This document shows positions 1 to 11,500 of a stretch of DNA of 64,000 bases, piece after piece. The notes beneath the pieces were generated by a model. It was not told where the DNA came from. It worked only from the letters and a program-made list of their open reading frames with translations, and made no database searches. Positions within the stretch are counted from its first letter, which is position 1. Each line of letters starts with the position of its first letter. A program made the position numbers and the translations under genes. Source of the stretch: Lycocorax pyrrhopterus obiensis (taxonomy: Eukaryota > Chordata > Aves > Passeriformes > Paradisaeidae). The stretch is taken from NCBI GenBank assembly GCA_014706295.1, contig JACSVZ010000011.1:14995329-15059328 (forward strand), written 5' to 3'.

Positions 1-3000
1 GCACGCTTATGGGGTTTGAGAAATGCATATTTGCATAGAAATAATCTTTAGTGAGCTAAATTTTAGAGTATGTCAAATTTATAAATATCACTACTGTAAA
101 GACATATTTTTAGAAATAGATTTCTGGCACAGTTTATTTCAATTCCATTTTTCACATTTGTGTCACCAGTATAGCTTTGGCTTGGTATTTTCTAATGCAT
201 TTGTTTTCGGCATTCATGTTTTAGAGATTAAACTTTTCCGTTGTCTTGCTCAGGCAGCACAGCCTGAAAATGAAACGAAGCAAGTGAGGTGCTTTGTTTA
301 AAAAACATACATTTGGTTTGAGACATGTGGCCAGTAAAACTTACCTCCCTCCTTTTTCTTCTTTCGGTTCCAAGCAGAACCGTATTACTCGATTTTTCTG
401 TTACTTTGTCCCTTTACTGCAAAAGGAAGTTCTCCATTTCTGAACCTCCCAGACACCTCTAAGGCTCATTAAGTTTCCTGTGGCTGTTCCATTTCAGAGT
501 AACTGCTGTGGCTCTGCTGTTACCTTATGCCATTGAAAAAATACAGATGCCTCATGCACGATCATAAACAAGTGATAAATTGAATTTGTTTGCTGGTAGA
601 GAGTCCAGAGTTCTAGCTGAACAAGAACAATGTATGCTTTAAACACACGTAGTAATATGTCTGTATGGAACAGCAGCATGTGCTCTAAACTCTTCAGGCT
701 GGGATTGTGTTGCCACAGCACTGAAAGGATGTTGCAAATTTATTCTCCAGCTCCAGATTTCCATCCTAGAAATGGGCTTTGTGTTCACAAAGAAAACCAT
801 CGAGGAAGGAAACTGCCTTGCATCCCCCCAGTTTTTGAGGGTCCTCTGCAGTAAGGCAACACTATTGTGCTTATCTGTTTGGTGTCAGGGGACATGTAAC
901 TCATTTTTCCTATTGCCTGAAGTAAGGAATTAGGCTCAAAAAATAATAAACAAGCCTGGTTTCTGTGGAGGTGAATGGAAAGATACACTTATCCCAGAAA
1001 TAATTTTCAGCTAAGGCCTCAAAACAGTCTGTAGGCTTGTTGATGTAACAGCTTGACTTGGTTTTGAGTAGATGTGTTCCAGGGAAAAGCCCCGCTCCAA
1101 GATATGGCTGCAAGTTATTGCAGTGTTCTTAAATTTTGCTGTAAGTATCATTATACCACCTGCATTTTTTAGTCTCTGCAGCGTAAACACATTTAATTGT
1201 GGTACCTTGACAGAATTTCTGCAGCTGCTTCCTCTTCCAAATACCGTGCCTAATCTTTGTATATACATAACATGGGCAGAATGACTTGAGGCCAGTTTTC
1301 CACTCTGTCTGGAAACGAGCCACTGGTGTAGAATTCATGAGGCTCCTGCTAATCAAAAGTCTCTGTGTACTGGCAAAAGTTTTGCTGCATTCACTGGTGT
1401 AAGTTTCCATGTGCATTTTCAGGTGCTGCTCTTCTTCTCATGTCCTAAAAAGTGACCTAACAGTCAGGGAAGGTGCTTGGCTTGGCCCAGGGCACTCTCG
1501 CCATAAAAAACCAAGGTACCACAGAGGGGCATTTCTCAGTAGGAGAGTCATTCAGCTTTGGACTTGTTCTTCTTCACTGGTCAAATATGTTGGCCCTTAA
1601 GGAATGGTGTATGTGGTCTTCGGGGTTTGTAGAAGCATGTTATTTGAGAAAAAAATACGTACATCTTCTATTTGCACATGTAAATATTATAAATACAGTT
1701 TAATAGCCTGTTCCCTTGTTTGTGTATGCTAGAAGATTTAAGGCATTGCAGTACATAAAGAATCAGGTTTTTTAATATGTGGAAAAAGGAGGGAGAAGGA
1801 GGTCAGGGCATCAGGGTTGAGTGTGGCTGTGTTTAGGAACGAATGCTCAGTGTCACACACGGGTTGAATTTCTCTATGCTGGCTTGCTCTTTAAAAAGCT
1901 GATAACATCCACTATGAAATATTGCTGCTGTCCTGATTAAAAATAAACCAAAACAAAATACAGTACAATACTCAAGGTATTTTTAGTTTTATTGGACTAT
2001 ATCAAAAGTGAGAAGAATTTAGGAAATCCATTGTAAAATGGTCAAGGTGAAGGAATTTTTCTATGAAATTCTCTTTGACCAGTTGAAATAGCTTAAACAC
2101 TATTGACCATTCTCCCACCAGCTCAGTGATGTGTGGCATTTTGAATCATCCATTTTCTATGAAGACTACCTGGGGTTAGCATATCATTACTCGATAACAG
2201 AGTTTCAATTCTAACCCAGTGGCAGCGCTGAGCTTTAAGCTGGATGCACTTACTTGCAGGCTCATCCAACCCTACATAATTGTCTGTACATTTATTTTAT
2301 TGTCAACTCAGAAACAAGCTGAAGAAACTAACTGTTTGCTTTAGAACACATTAACTTCTTTATCACATTAATACTGACTCATATCTTATTTCCCAGTTGC
2401 AGTAACAAAACCATTCAACTATTTCCCTCACAGGACAATATCTTTAATAGCTTCTGTGTGTTTCCTATTTTTGGCTGTTTCTGTATAAACAGACTAATCT
2501 AATAGCATACTGAACCATCTATACTTGGCAGAAATTCAGCAACTCACTCATTTCTATGGCAAGCTGGGATGCCAGGGGAAAAAAAATCCTCACTTTTATT
2601 GCACTAAGATCTTTCTTAAAGTTGTCTTTTATAAGTGTAATATGGCTATCCCTTGGGTTACTGCAGCACCTTGACTGAAGAAACCCCCACTTTTATTGCA
2701 GTAGAGGATAACCCAAATAGGAGGGCATAATTCCCTTCACAATGTCCACAGGAATTCATTTACCTAATGTATTCAGTCTCTCTCATGTGCACTGCTTTAA
2801 ATGGTGGTAAAGCACACACTTTTAAATATTGTTGAGAGCCAGTTGGGAAGGCTGGAGAGACAATCTGGAAGCCACTGGAAAATGCTTTTATGTAGTCATC
2901 TTGCTTGGGGTATTCAGCCATCCGTGGCAAACTAAATTTTGTTGTCCCTCCATGGTGATCAGAAGCTGTGGTCTGAAGCCACTCAAGACGTGTCCCCCAT

Positions 3001-3852
3001 CCATTTTGTGGCTCTGATCCCAGTGTACCCCCATGGCTTCCATGGATAAATTGGTGAAATCCATGGTTCTGTTTCTGGCTGCTGCTCTGTGCCTCAGGAT
3101 ATGCACTTCGATGTACATTTATTTTGGGGCAGTGCTATCTTAAGCGGTCTCAGGCTCCTGCTTCCCTGAGCGTCCCTCCTCATTAAAGTCAGCACTTTTC
3201 CATGGTTTATATTTCAGTCAGATTAGTTTCCTGATCCACTTCATTGCGTGCTCAGATAAATTCTTGCACCAGCAAAAACAAGGCAGAAAGAAGTACGCAA
3301 AGACAGTGAGTATTTAAACCCGTTTAAAGAGCTTTGGTTGTAGACAAATGTCCAGCCATGGTTTGGTGTCTCTGCAGTCAAAGCAGGAAAACATCCTGCA
3401 TTTCCTACCTATGGTGGGTTGGAATTCGTGATAAATATTTGAGCTATTGATGCATGTAGCTATAAAAATGCAAATTGTGATGGTTTTCTTATTGTTCTAC
3501 AGTGTATCAGCTGCAAAGCTGCTTAGAGTGAGGGGGTTTATTTAATTTTGGGCATTTATCGATACTTACAGATTTATTTATGTAACTGACATTTTAATGT
3601 CCCTGTCCTTGTAACATTTGGGTGTAAGGAGATTATTGAAACCATCTAGATCTGAAATCAATGCATCTCTAATACAGGGAGGCTCGTTACCTGCATTGGC
3701 CTAACTGTACAAAAATAGCTCACTATTGGACTGTACTCAAATGCACAGTGGTAATGCCTTACTTTAAACCAGAGAAATATTGAAGTCTCTTAGGCTTTCC
3801 ATTTCCTTGCTTGTTTTTTAAACTGTATTTTTAACATTATTTTTGCTATAGT
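1..3852. other. Non-coding stretch, no gene seen
   Basis: No open frame here exceeds about 95 codons, and none resembles a known protein. The only words I picked out are a double POU-octamer-like site at 24-37 (TGCATATTTGCATA, which contains ATTTGCAT) and a 13-base word, CACTTTTATTGCA, found at 2591-2603 and again at 2688-2700. Both could be chance in AT-rich DNA. No transposable element is recognisable. Confidence 0.7.
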
Positions 3853-3952
3853 AGGCCAAGTTCATCCCTAATATAACTGTATTGAAATCAGTGGGGAGGC
3901 TTGTAATTTTAAGAATAAGAGACAGTAAAGTGCTTTGCTGGATCAGGGCCTA
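3853..3952. repeat. Ancient amniote interspersed repeat remnant
   Basis: The stretch opens with 'ggccaagttcatccct', passes through 'attgaaatcagtgg' and closes with 'tgctttgctggatcagggcc'. I know these three phrases as recurring words of old, degraded amniote repeats seen in turtles, crocodilians and birds, where the usual wording is close to 'ggccaaattcatccct', 'ccattgaagtcaatgg' and 'tgctttgctggatcagggcc'. The exact family (old CR1/L3-type tail or an unclassified element) and the insertion orientation cannot be fixed by eye. The copy is non-coding and heavily diverged in its middle. Confidence 0.55.
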
Positions 3953-5754
3953 AAAGGATTAGTACTGTGGAATGCTTATGGTGGCCACTGAGGTAACTGT
4001 ATGAATAAAAGTAATTTTAATTGCACTGGTGCAGTTGGGGAATTTTATTCCACCTCTCAATAAAAGAAATAAAAAACCAGAATAGACTCCCACTGTCAGG
4101 CAGAGAATCCTGTAAGAACATTTCACATGGCTTTGCAAATATTGAAACAGTACAAAAAATTCAGAAGTCTGAGATATAAACTCCCTAGCTTTTGTTTTGT
4201 GGCTTGTGCACGTTTTAAAGCAGATATTTGGGACACAAATTATAAGGCCAATAGGGAGTATTGATTTTTAAGTATAACTATAGTGGCTTTGAGCCCATTC
4301 TATGTTTTTCATTAAGGCAACAATCGGAGATTTTTTCCCAGAGAACTGAAGCTAGCTGATAATTTCTTGTTGTATTCTGTGAAGGAAAATGATGAACAGA
4401 CAAAGATGATTTCTGTATTCAGCCTGTTCCTGATTCCCTAGGAAAAGCTGGCATCAGGTGAAACATCTGGTAGAATACAAGCTCTTCTCTTCCAGGTGCA
4501 CCAATGGTGGATTTGGGACTAGCACTTTTTCCACTGGAATGGATTTGAACGTGGGTCTCCAGAGTAGTGTGTGTAAGGCCTTAATCTCCAGTATTTAGTG
4601 AAGATACCTCATATTTAGAGTGAAGGGAGGGGAAAACCAAAGGCACCTAAATTGATCACAGAGGCTCAGGACATTTTAGAGGGACCCAGGTGCAGGAAAA
4701 GCTTCACAGGTCTCGGCCTGGAAAGCAGCAACCTGAAGCAGAATTGCATGTAATGGAGCATTCCTTCCATCAGTCTGTGCAACTCTTGGTGTTTTAGATC
4801 AGTGTTTGAAATGCAGGAATATTTGGTTGTTATGGATTTGTTTTTTATTTTTTCCCCCATCTAATTGCAAAGTATTCCAGTTACGTGCTTGAACTAAATA
4901 AGTGACTCTACAGATTTTGCCGTCTACTCCTGGATGTGAACTTGATAGGTCATGTCATAATGACCTCATAATTTTGAGGGTTAGTGAGTACTTGATTGGG
5001 GAATATAAGTGACATAATGGCTTACTGATGTAAGAGCACTTGCTCTGGTTTTGGATCCTGCTAAAACCCAATGTCCTCTGGCACGTGGCGTGGAGAAACA
5101 GTGCCAAGTGCTGTTCCTGACTCTACAACGCATCCTTTGTGTGGCAAGGCTTTAGCTCAGGTGCTTTAGTTAAACTCAAGTGAACTAATTGAGTTTTGCT
5201 GTCTAAAATTCCCCCCGTGCTTTAAAGCAGGTAGGCTCAGCTGTAATCAGCTGTTGTACTGGGTTGTAGTTAATGCTGAGATTCACTGACAGAGGAAAAT
5301 AGTCTCACTGTCCAAAGTAGAGAGTTATTTGTTAATCCTCTCCTTTTGTAGCCATCCAGTAATTCATTAGCAGAGAAATGTGCCTGTGCTCATTTCTAGG
5401 AAAAACATTCATGAAAATAGATGTTCAGTGCAGGTGCTAGAAATGAGGATCCCACTGTAGGTGCAGGGCTCTTGCCCGTGGGTGTGCGCTGCAAAGAGCT
5501 GGGAACTGACACACACACCGTGCTTTTCTGATGCATCAGCAATGCTAAGATGTTGCATTTTGCCTGCAACAACAACTTTGAAGGTGATCATCAAGCATTC
5601 AGTTGAATTTGTACTCTTCTTTCTAACATCGCTTTGCTTGATGGTAAAAGTCAGAGTTTATACTCACACAGATTTGGGCACTTCTTCAGGTTGTTTCTGA
5701 GCCTTGCACGTGGCTGCCGTGTGGCCCTGACCGTGGCCCTGAGGTCAGGCAGTA
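3953..5754. other. Non-coding stretch with paired E-boxes
   Basis: No gene is seen. Two identical E-boxes (CAGCTG) lie at 5238-5243 and 5248-5253, exactly 10 bp apart, so they would face the same side of the helix. CAGCTG is the preferred core of myogenic and some proneural bHLH factors, but the site has no other support. A stretch near 4545-4565 (wording like 'ggatttgaacgtgggtctcc') vaguely recalls the tRNA-like part of a MIR SINE, but it is too short to call. Confidence 0.6.
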
Positions 5755-5792
5755 CTTCCCCTCTTTCTCTTTTTTTCTTTCCTTCTTTTTTT
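5755..5792 (+). repeat. Pure pyrimidine tract (38 bp)
   Basis: Thirty-eight consecutive C/T bases with several CTTT and CTTTTTTT units. Tracts like this are common in introns and can resemble a splice-acceptor polypyrimidine tract or form triplex DNA. No AG-bounded exon follows: the next bases are 'gcctgtgagttgag'. I treat it as low-complexity sequence. Confidence 0.8.
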
Positions 5793-6797
5793 GCCTGTGA
5801 GTTGAGGTCTGAACATTGCTGATTTTTGAGCCTCAGATAAGATCAATTTTCCAATTGTGTAATACAGTACCTGGCTTTTCTGAATGGCACTGTTAATTGT
5901 CATTGACTATAATAGAATATGAATAGCACAGCCACTTGACACCAACTTAATGGTTCTGACTTTTCAATGGTGCCAAGAGTGTAAGGCTAGAGGGGAAAAA
6001 GGGTCAGAGGAGAGATAAGAGCTTCTGATTCCACTGAAAAAGATTAAAGCTTCTCTATCTTTCAAGTGGTACTTGTGAGGGTCACCATTTCTATGAAGTC
6101 ACCTTTAAACTGGAAGTGATTGAGAAATTTCTAGTACAAAAGGTCTCTTAGAACAACTCCACCCCCCTCCTCCACAAGGTTTTTCCAGGTTAACAGGCAA
6201 ACAGAAAGATGCAGGTCTGGGATGGCTCAAGGAGAAATGTGGGCAGTGATATTGTGGATGACACAACCTGCCCTGAGAGCAGCATCGCTAACCCTGTTAG
6301 CCCTAAGGAAGAATCAGTCTTGTTTACTGCTGTTTTGTCCAGCTGGGAGCTCTGGGAAATTTTGTGATTCACTTTAGTACCTCTTTTAAAAAAGCTTACT
6401 GTCCTTAAATACACAGCTATCGCTGCCTTCTGGGAATCTGATCATACACAAGATTACCTGCCTAATCTGATCACAGCAGTTCTCACCATTCGGGGCTGCG
6501 AGGGACAGAGGCCAGGAGCAGAAAGATGTTTTATTTCCCTTCCTTTCTGGAACATCGCTGCAGGGAACAGTCTTTTTTCAATGCATTAAGAACCTGTCAT
6601 TACTTGTATGGAATGCTAGATTATGGATTTTACATTGTGCTTATTTTTTAATATAATTTCTCAGGGATCTCAGAACATCTGGTAGCTAAATGAGAGGAGT
6701 AATTGCTGTGTGGAAATCTGGGAGAGGTACCTGGTGTGCACATGGAGATGTGTGTTTGAGTTGTGTGCAGGATGCTTTGAATGTGGGGCAGGCAGGG
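5793..6797. other. Non-coding stretch, no gene seen
   Basis: Unique-looking sequence between the pyrimidine tract and the CR1 tail. No repeat family, RNA gene or plausible exon was recognised. Short open frames are present on both strands without family resemblance. Confidence 0.6.
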
Positions 6798-7045
6798 TGC
6801 TTCAAACTGACAGAGGGCAGCTTTACATCAGATATCTGGAAGAAATTCTTCTCTGTGAGGGTGGGGAGGCCTTGGCACAGGTTGCCCAGAGAAGCTGTGG
6901 CTGTCCCATCCCTTGAAGTGTCCAAGGCCAGGCTGGACTGGACTTGGAGCAACCTGGGCTAGTAGAAAGTGTCCCTGCCCATGGCAGGGGGTTGGAACTG
7001 GATGATCTTTTAGGACCCTTTCAATCCAAGCCATTCTGTGATTTC
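6798..7045 (+). mobile_element. CR1 LINE, 5'-truncated 3' tail
   Basis: This is a fragment of a chicken-repeat-1 (CR1) non-LTR retrotransposon in sense orientation. It enters at 'gcttcaaactgacagaggg' and keeps the order of phrases typical of the CR1 3' end: 'gaagaaattcttctctgtga', 'gcacaggttgcccagagaag', 'gtccaaggccaggctggact', 'cccatggcagggggttgg', 'aactggatgatctttt' and the terminal 'ccattctgtgattt'. CR1 elements are usually truncated at the 5' end, and about 250 bp of a full length of several kb is normal. Only the end of the reverse-transcriptase reading frame and the 3' untranslated region could be represented, so it is not mobile. The wording matches the neoavian subfamilies better than the galliform ones as I remember them. 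The last word degrades to 'attctgtgatttcattatt', so the short 3' repeat typical of CR1 is worn. Open frames crossing the element on both strands are shadows and do not encode a host protein. Confidence 0.93.
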
Positions 7046-10000
7046 ATTATTCTTGTACTGACTGAGTCCTTAGCACTTATTCCGCAGGTGCTGGAGAATC
7101 AATCCATGCATGCAAAGTTTGAGTCAGCCACAACGTGTCAGACTTACGTTGAATTTGTTTAGATGACACCACAAAACCGAGGTGCTAGACAGAAACAGGA
7201 GTCATTTATTTGTCTGTTTGTGTTCTGATGTTGAAAGAATGCCATTAATGTGCAGGGGACTGACTCAGCAGATTAATAAAATACTGGCAATGTTATGGTT
7301 TCAAGTGTTTCTGAAGGAAGAATTCAAAAAATCAGACTAGATAAGAAGCATGAAGAACCTCTGTGAGATCATTCATGTATATACCTGACATGAAAAAAAG
7401 TGAATCTGGAATTTAAATACCAAGTAAAAAGATATTAGAAGGAGGGAACAGTCTAATTATCTTAATATATCCAAAAGGACTGGTATAAAAAAATCTTTCG
7501 TTTTCTTGAATCTGAGTTGGGCAAACTCTGCCAATTTACACAAGTCAAAAATATTAAAGGTTGCCTTGTGAGTGGTATGTGTCAGTGGGTATTTCACTGT
7601 TGTAAGGATTTGGGAGGGTGGAGTTGTTTTTGATGTTTTATCACTAAGACTGTTGTTTGGGAACAAAGCTTCCAGAAATGGTTGTCAGGGAAAGTTTCTT
7701 TATTCTGCCTGATCTAAGTTTTCCCAGTAGATTGCTGTTTAAAAAGAATAAACAGGGGAAAAAAAAGAAAAAAAACCAAAACAGTAGAAGTGAGAATTAG
7801 ATATAAATATGACACTAAACTATATCTTTTAATACAAAAGAACTCTTTTTTAATTAGAAGCTTGGAAGGACATATCCTTTAATTGCTGCACTTGTAGTTT
7901 CTGGGCCATCAATATCCTTGCTTCTTTCATTAATAAACTGGCAAGTCAAGTAGGAAAGCTGCAGGAGTATAATTTTTTCCCTTAAGCTCTACTTAATCAA
8001 CAGCAGACTTGATCAAACAGAAAAAAGAAAATGTAAATCAGTTGCATTAATTCTGCTGGCAGTAAATAGTAGGAAGAAAGCTAAACATGAAAGAATGCTC
8101 ATTTTGCAGCTGATATCTGGGGTAGCATTGAATAGGAGAAATAGGTAGTTAAACAGCTCTTTAGATTGTGAGTGACTAGGGGAATACTGGGGTTTATGTA
8201 TGGATTAGCACGGTGATAGACCCTGAGTAGCAAAAGACGATGACTAATTACCTGACAGAGCAGCACTCCATTCGCCTTGGTCATTGAAATTAATTTCTGT
8301 TTTCAGGACTGGCAGAAAGCAGCTGCAGAATTTCAGTTCAATACTCAAATTAACTAGGAGTCTAAATTATTTCTTTGCACATATGGTATTAGAGGAGTGG
8401 GTTAGTAAATTGATCTTGATTTTACACACCGAGGCAAGAATTATTCCACCTTTTCATCTGAAGTCCATGTCCCCTGAAATCGGGGAATAAAACCTGTGCT
8501 GTAATAAACTGCTTGTCACTGATGTGAACTCTGTCAGATAGTTAACATCTTAACATTTCCTGGAATCCCAGATGAAGGAATTATAAAATAAAGTCCTCTG
8601 GGCTGAAAGAATATTTTACTACCTACTCTGCTGAGTAAAATACACTGAGTTGAGCTTAGATGAATTCATAGTTTGAATAGGATGATGCCCAGGAATTTGT
8701 TTGTCTTACAATGTGTATCTTCTTGACAATCTGGCGTATTTGTAACTTCACTGACTGATAAAAGAGGTGGGAAAGCTGTCAGTAGGTTATTACTGATGAA
8801 CTTGTAATAGTTTGAGGCATGGCAATAGAAAAAAAACGAAAGCCAACTGCATAAAACCTGCAGAATCAACTTTGTAGGAAAAACCTCCATACACTAAATT
8901 GAAGCCATACATCCCATGATTCTAAAATGCAGGAATTCTGCCAAATTTCCACATTGGCAGTTGACTCATTACATCCATGAGCATTTCTCCTTTTGCCAGT
9001 AGCAAAACTCCCAGAGCCTTTTTTCTGTTAAAGGTTCCTCATATTTTAATTTATTTATTCAGCAAAAATAAATCTGAAATGTTTATAAAGTAAATAAATA
9101 TGAGAGGGAGGAAAAAACAAGAGTATGAAAAATGGAATAAATATTTGATATTCAAGAGTAAATTTTATTTCAATGGAAAATAAGCCTGGAGGAGTGTGTG
9201 AAAGCTTTTTTTCAGCACTTGTGCCCTATAGTATTCTTGCTGAATAAATTATGTTACTTCCTGCTCTTTCCTGCGTGCTGCCTCTCAATAGGCACTTCTA
9301 GGCAGAAGGATTACCACATAAAACCGGGAGCTTTTATCTGACTGTATCTTAGTCCTGTGTGGAATCACTGTTGTAACCGGTCACCTTAGTAACTAAAATG
9401 TGTTTTATTTCCTTTGGTGATGCTAAGCCAACACAGCTATGGAAGAATGGATCGGATTTTATTCTGGTTCCATAATGGATTTGTAGAGCTAGCAGTTATT
9501 TAGAAAAGCAAAAACAAAACCAAAGAACATTCTTTTAGTCAGACACTGAGCAAACTTGATCTGGAGGTCAGTGAGACACAATACATTGAGAAATGTGCTC
9601 TGGCATTTTAGAGTCACATTTCACAGTATTGTGGTGGTAATGATTATGAGGTTATATACAATAACTTATTTGTATTGTCAAAAAAAAGAAATCCTCAAGA
9701 CCAATTTTGTTAAACTGAAAGTTAAAATTTATTTTAGTCTCCAGTACAGATATTAGTAAGATTAGAATATTGTAATCATGTTAAAAGTTTTATTCCCTCC
9801 CTAGTAATTTCTTTCATTGTCCTTTTGCTCTTCAGCTCTATTGTCCAGGTATTATTTTATCACTTCATATACTCTCTGTGTTTTATTTTTGCATTCTTTA
9901 AAAATACCTTGTATTTTTTTTTGCATACCAAAAAGAACCAGAAGAATCACTACGGAATGACACATGGTCTTAGACATATTGTTTTCCTGTTCATCTTGCT

Positions 10001-11473
10001 GATGGAGACAGAGTTCTGTCTCTTTGTTGGTATACCAAGAATCTTAAATTAAATTGCATTTAGGCAATTGATTTGAGGTGGCTTTGCATAGAGTTGTAGG
10101 TGTCATTTATGCTTTTATGTTCTGGAAAATTAATATTCCTCATATTAATGCCAAGATTCTACCATGATTACCATTAAGCAACCACTAATATGAATTCCCT
10201 TGCACTGCCATTACAGCAGATGATTCTAATGATGTGTTTTTGTCTTTGATGTGGATAACACATAGTCCTGAGAGTGTGCTAGACTGAGAACTACAGTATT
10301 TTAGATGTATATTGGTGATCTAAGTAATTTTTTTCTTATTTCAGCCTATAGTAGAAGGCATCATTAGTGATAGAGCAGATATGGGTTTGGGTCGGTCACA
10401 TATACAAGTCTGTTGTCTACAAATGTGAAAACAGGGTCAGCTCTGAGAATGGCTTTGGGAAAGAAAACACAAGTGCATTGAACATCTCTCAAATTGAACT
10501 CATTTTAGTCAGTCTGTTTTCAGAACAATTTCTACCAAATGCAGGATTCGAAAAGCTCAATTTATCTTTGTTGTTCACCTGAACTTCCATTCTTCAAAGG
10601 TATATCACTCTCTATTAAAATACTGATACATCACTTCTTACATAAAACTTCTGTGTTTCAGAGGATAACCTAAGATATAGTTTCAGGATATAAATTTGCT
10701 TGCAGGAATTGTAAAAAAAGTTTATAGAAAATGGGAGAATTTTAAGAAACTGTGAGAAAATTAAAAAAAAAGATAAATATTAATTCATTGACTTCTAAGA
10801 AAAAATGATTAAAGGATGTTCTGTCCTTCTAGACACTTGTCCAGCATGGAGTCTCTTCGTTTTGCTCTGTGCTAACTCAGCATCTCAAGAATCTTGTGGA
10901 AATTTTTTTTGTTTGTGAAATATTGTCTTCTCAGCATGAGGCCATTGCCGTGGTCAGGAACCTCTGGTGGTCTTGCAGGGGTAGGAAAGTGAAAAAGCTT
11001 CTGCTGGTCATGGCAGCTGACACAACAAGGAGCACTGGTGAGCAATTATAGTCTCGTGACCATATACTGTAAGTTGTTTAATTGTCTTTTGCTCGGAGTT
11101 AAACAAACTGGAAGCTTCAGATGGCAGGGCACTGCCATTTTTCAAGTGAAATTGCAGAAACAGGAAATCTATAAAGAGGGCGCATATTTCACACGTTTTC
11201 TCCACTTGCTGCTGAGACCATTATTAATGCTGCAATTTAAAAATAAAAGATACAGAACATTAGAGTTCTGAAGGAAGTCTCGTTTTTGTGAGTTAGATTA
11301 ATTCTTCTCATTGATAAAGTCTTGAATACCATAGAAAATTACAGAGAAATTTTCAATCTCAAAAGCCAAACCTGCTTTTCTTTTTGCCACAGCAGTAGTA
11401 GTTTTTTGGGGAGAGAAACTGGGATAGTACCTTAAATAGCACCTTCAACCTCCTAAATAAAATATTTACTTTG
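7046..11473. other. Non-coding stretch, no gene seen
   Basis: About 4.4 kb of AT-rich DNA without recognisable genes or transposons. A good-looking splice acceptor (a T-rich tract ending in TTATTTCAG) ends at 10344 and is followed by an open frame of 27 codons closed at 10428. No donor follows, so it is not called as an exon. Most of the rest is short A/T runs and degenerate AT-rich sequence. Confidence 0.6.
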
Positions 11474-11500
11474 GGCCAGATCCTGTCCTGGCGCGCACTG
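11474..11500. repeat. Possible ancient amniote repeat fragment
   Basis: The words 'gggccagatcctgtcc' recall the opening of an old amniote repeat class that typically reads 'gggccagatcctgc'. Only the first 15-25 bases match well. The following sequence, including the CpG-containing 'ggcgcgcactg', is diverged. A short match of this type could be chance. Confidence 0.3.

Noticed and set aside
6686..7034. Open frames of 68-90 codons on both strands around the CR1
   Set aside because: They overlap the CR1 tail, which is non-functional here, and are not host genes.
10345..10428. 27-codon open frame after a strong acceptor-like TTATTTCAG
   Set aside because: No donor site and a stop within 84 bases; acceptor-like tracts are frequent in T-rich DNA.
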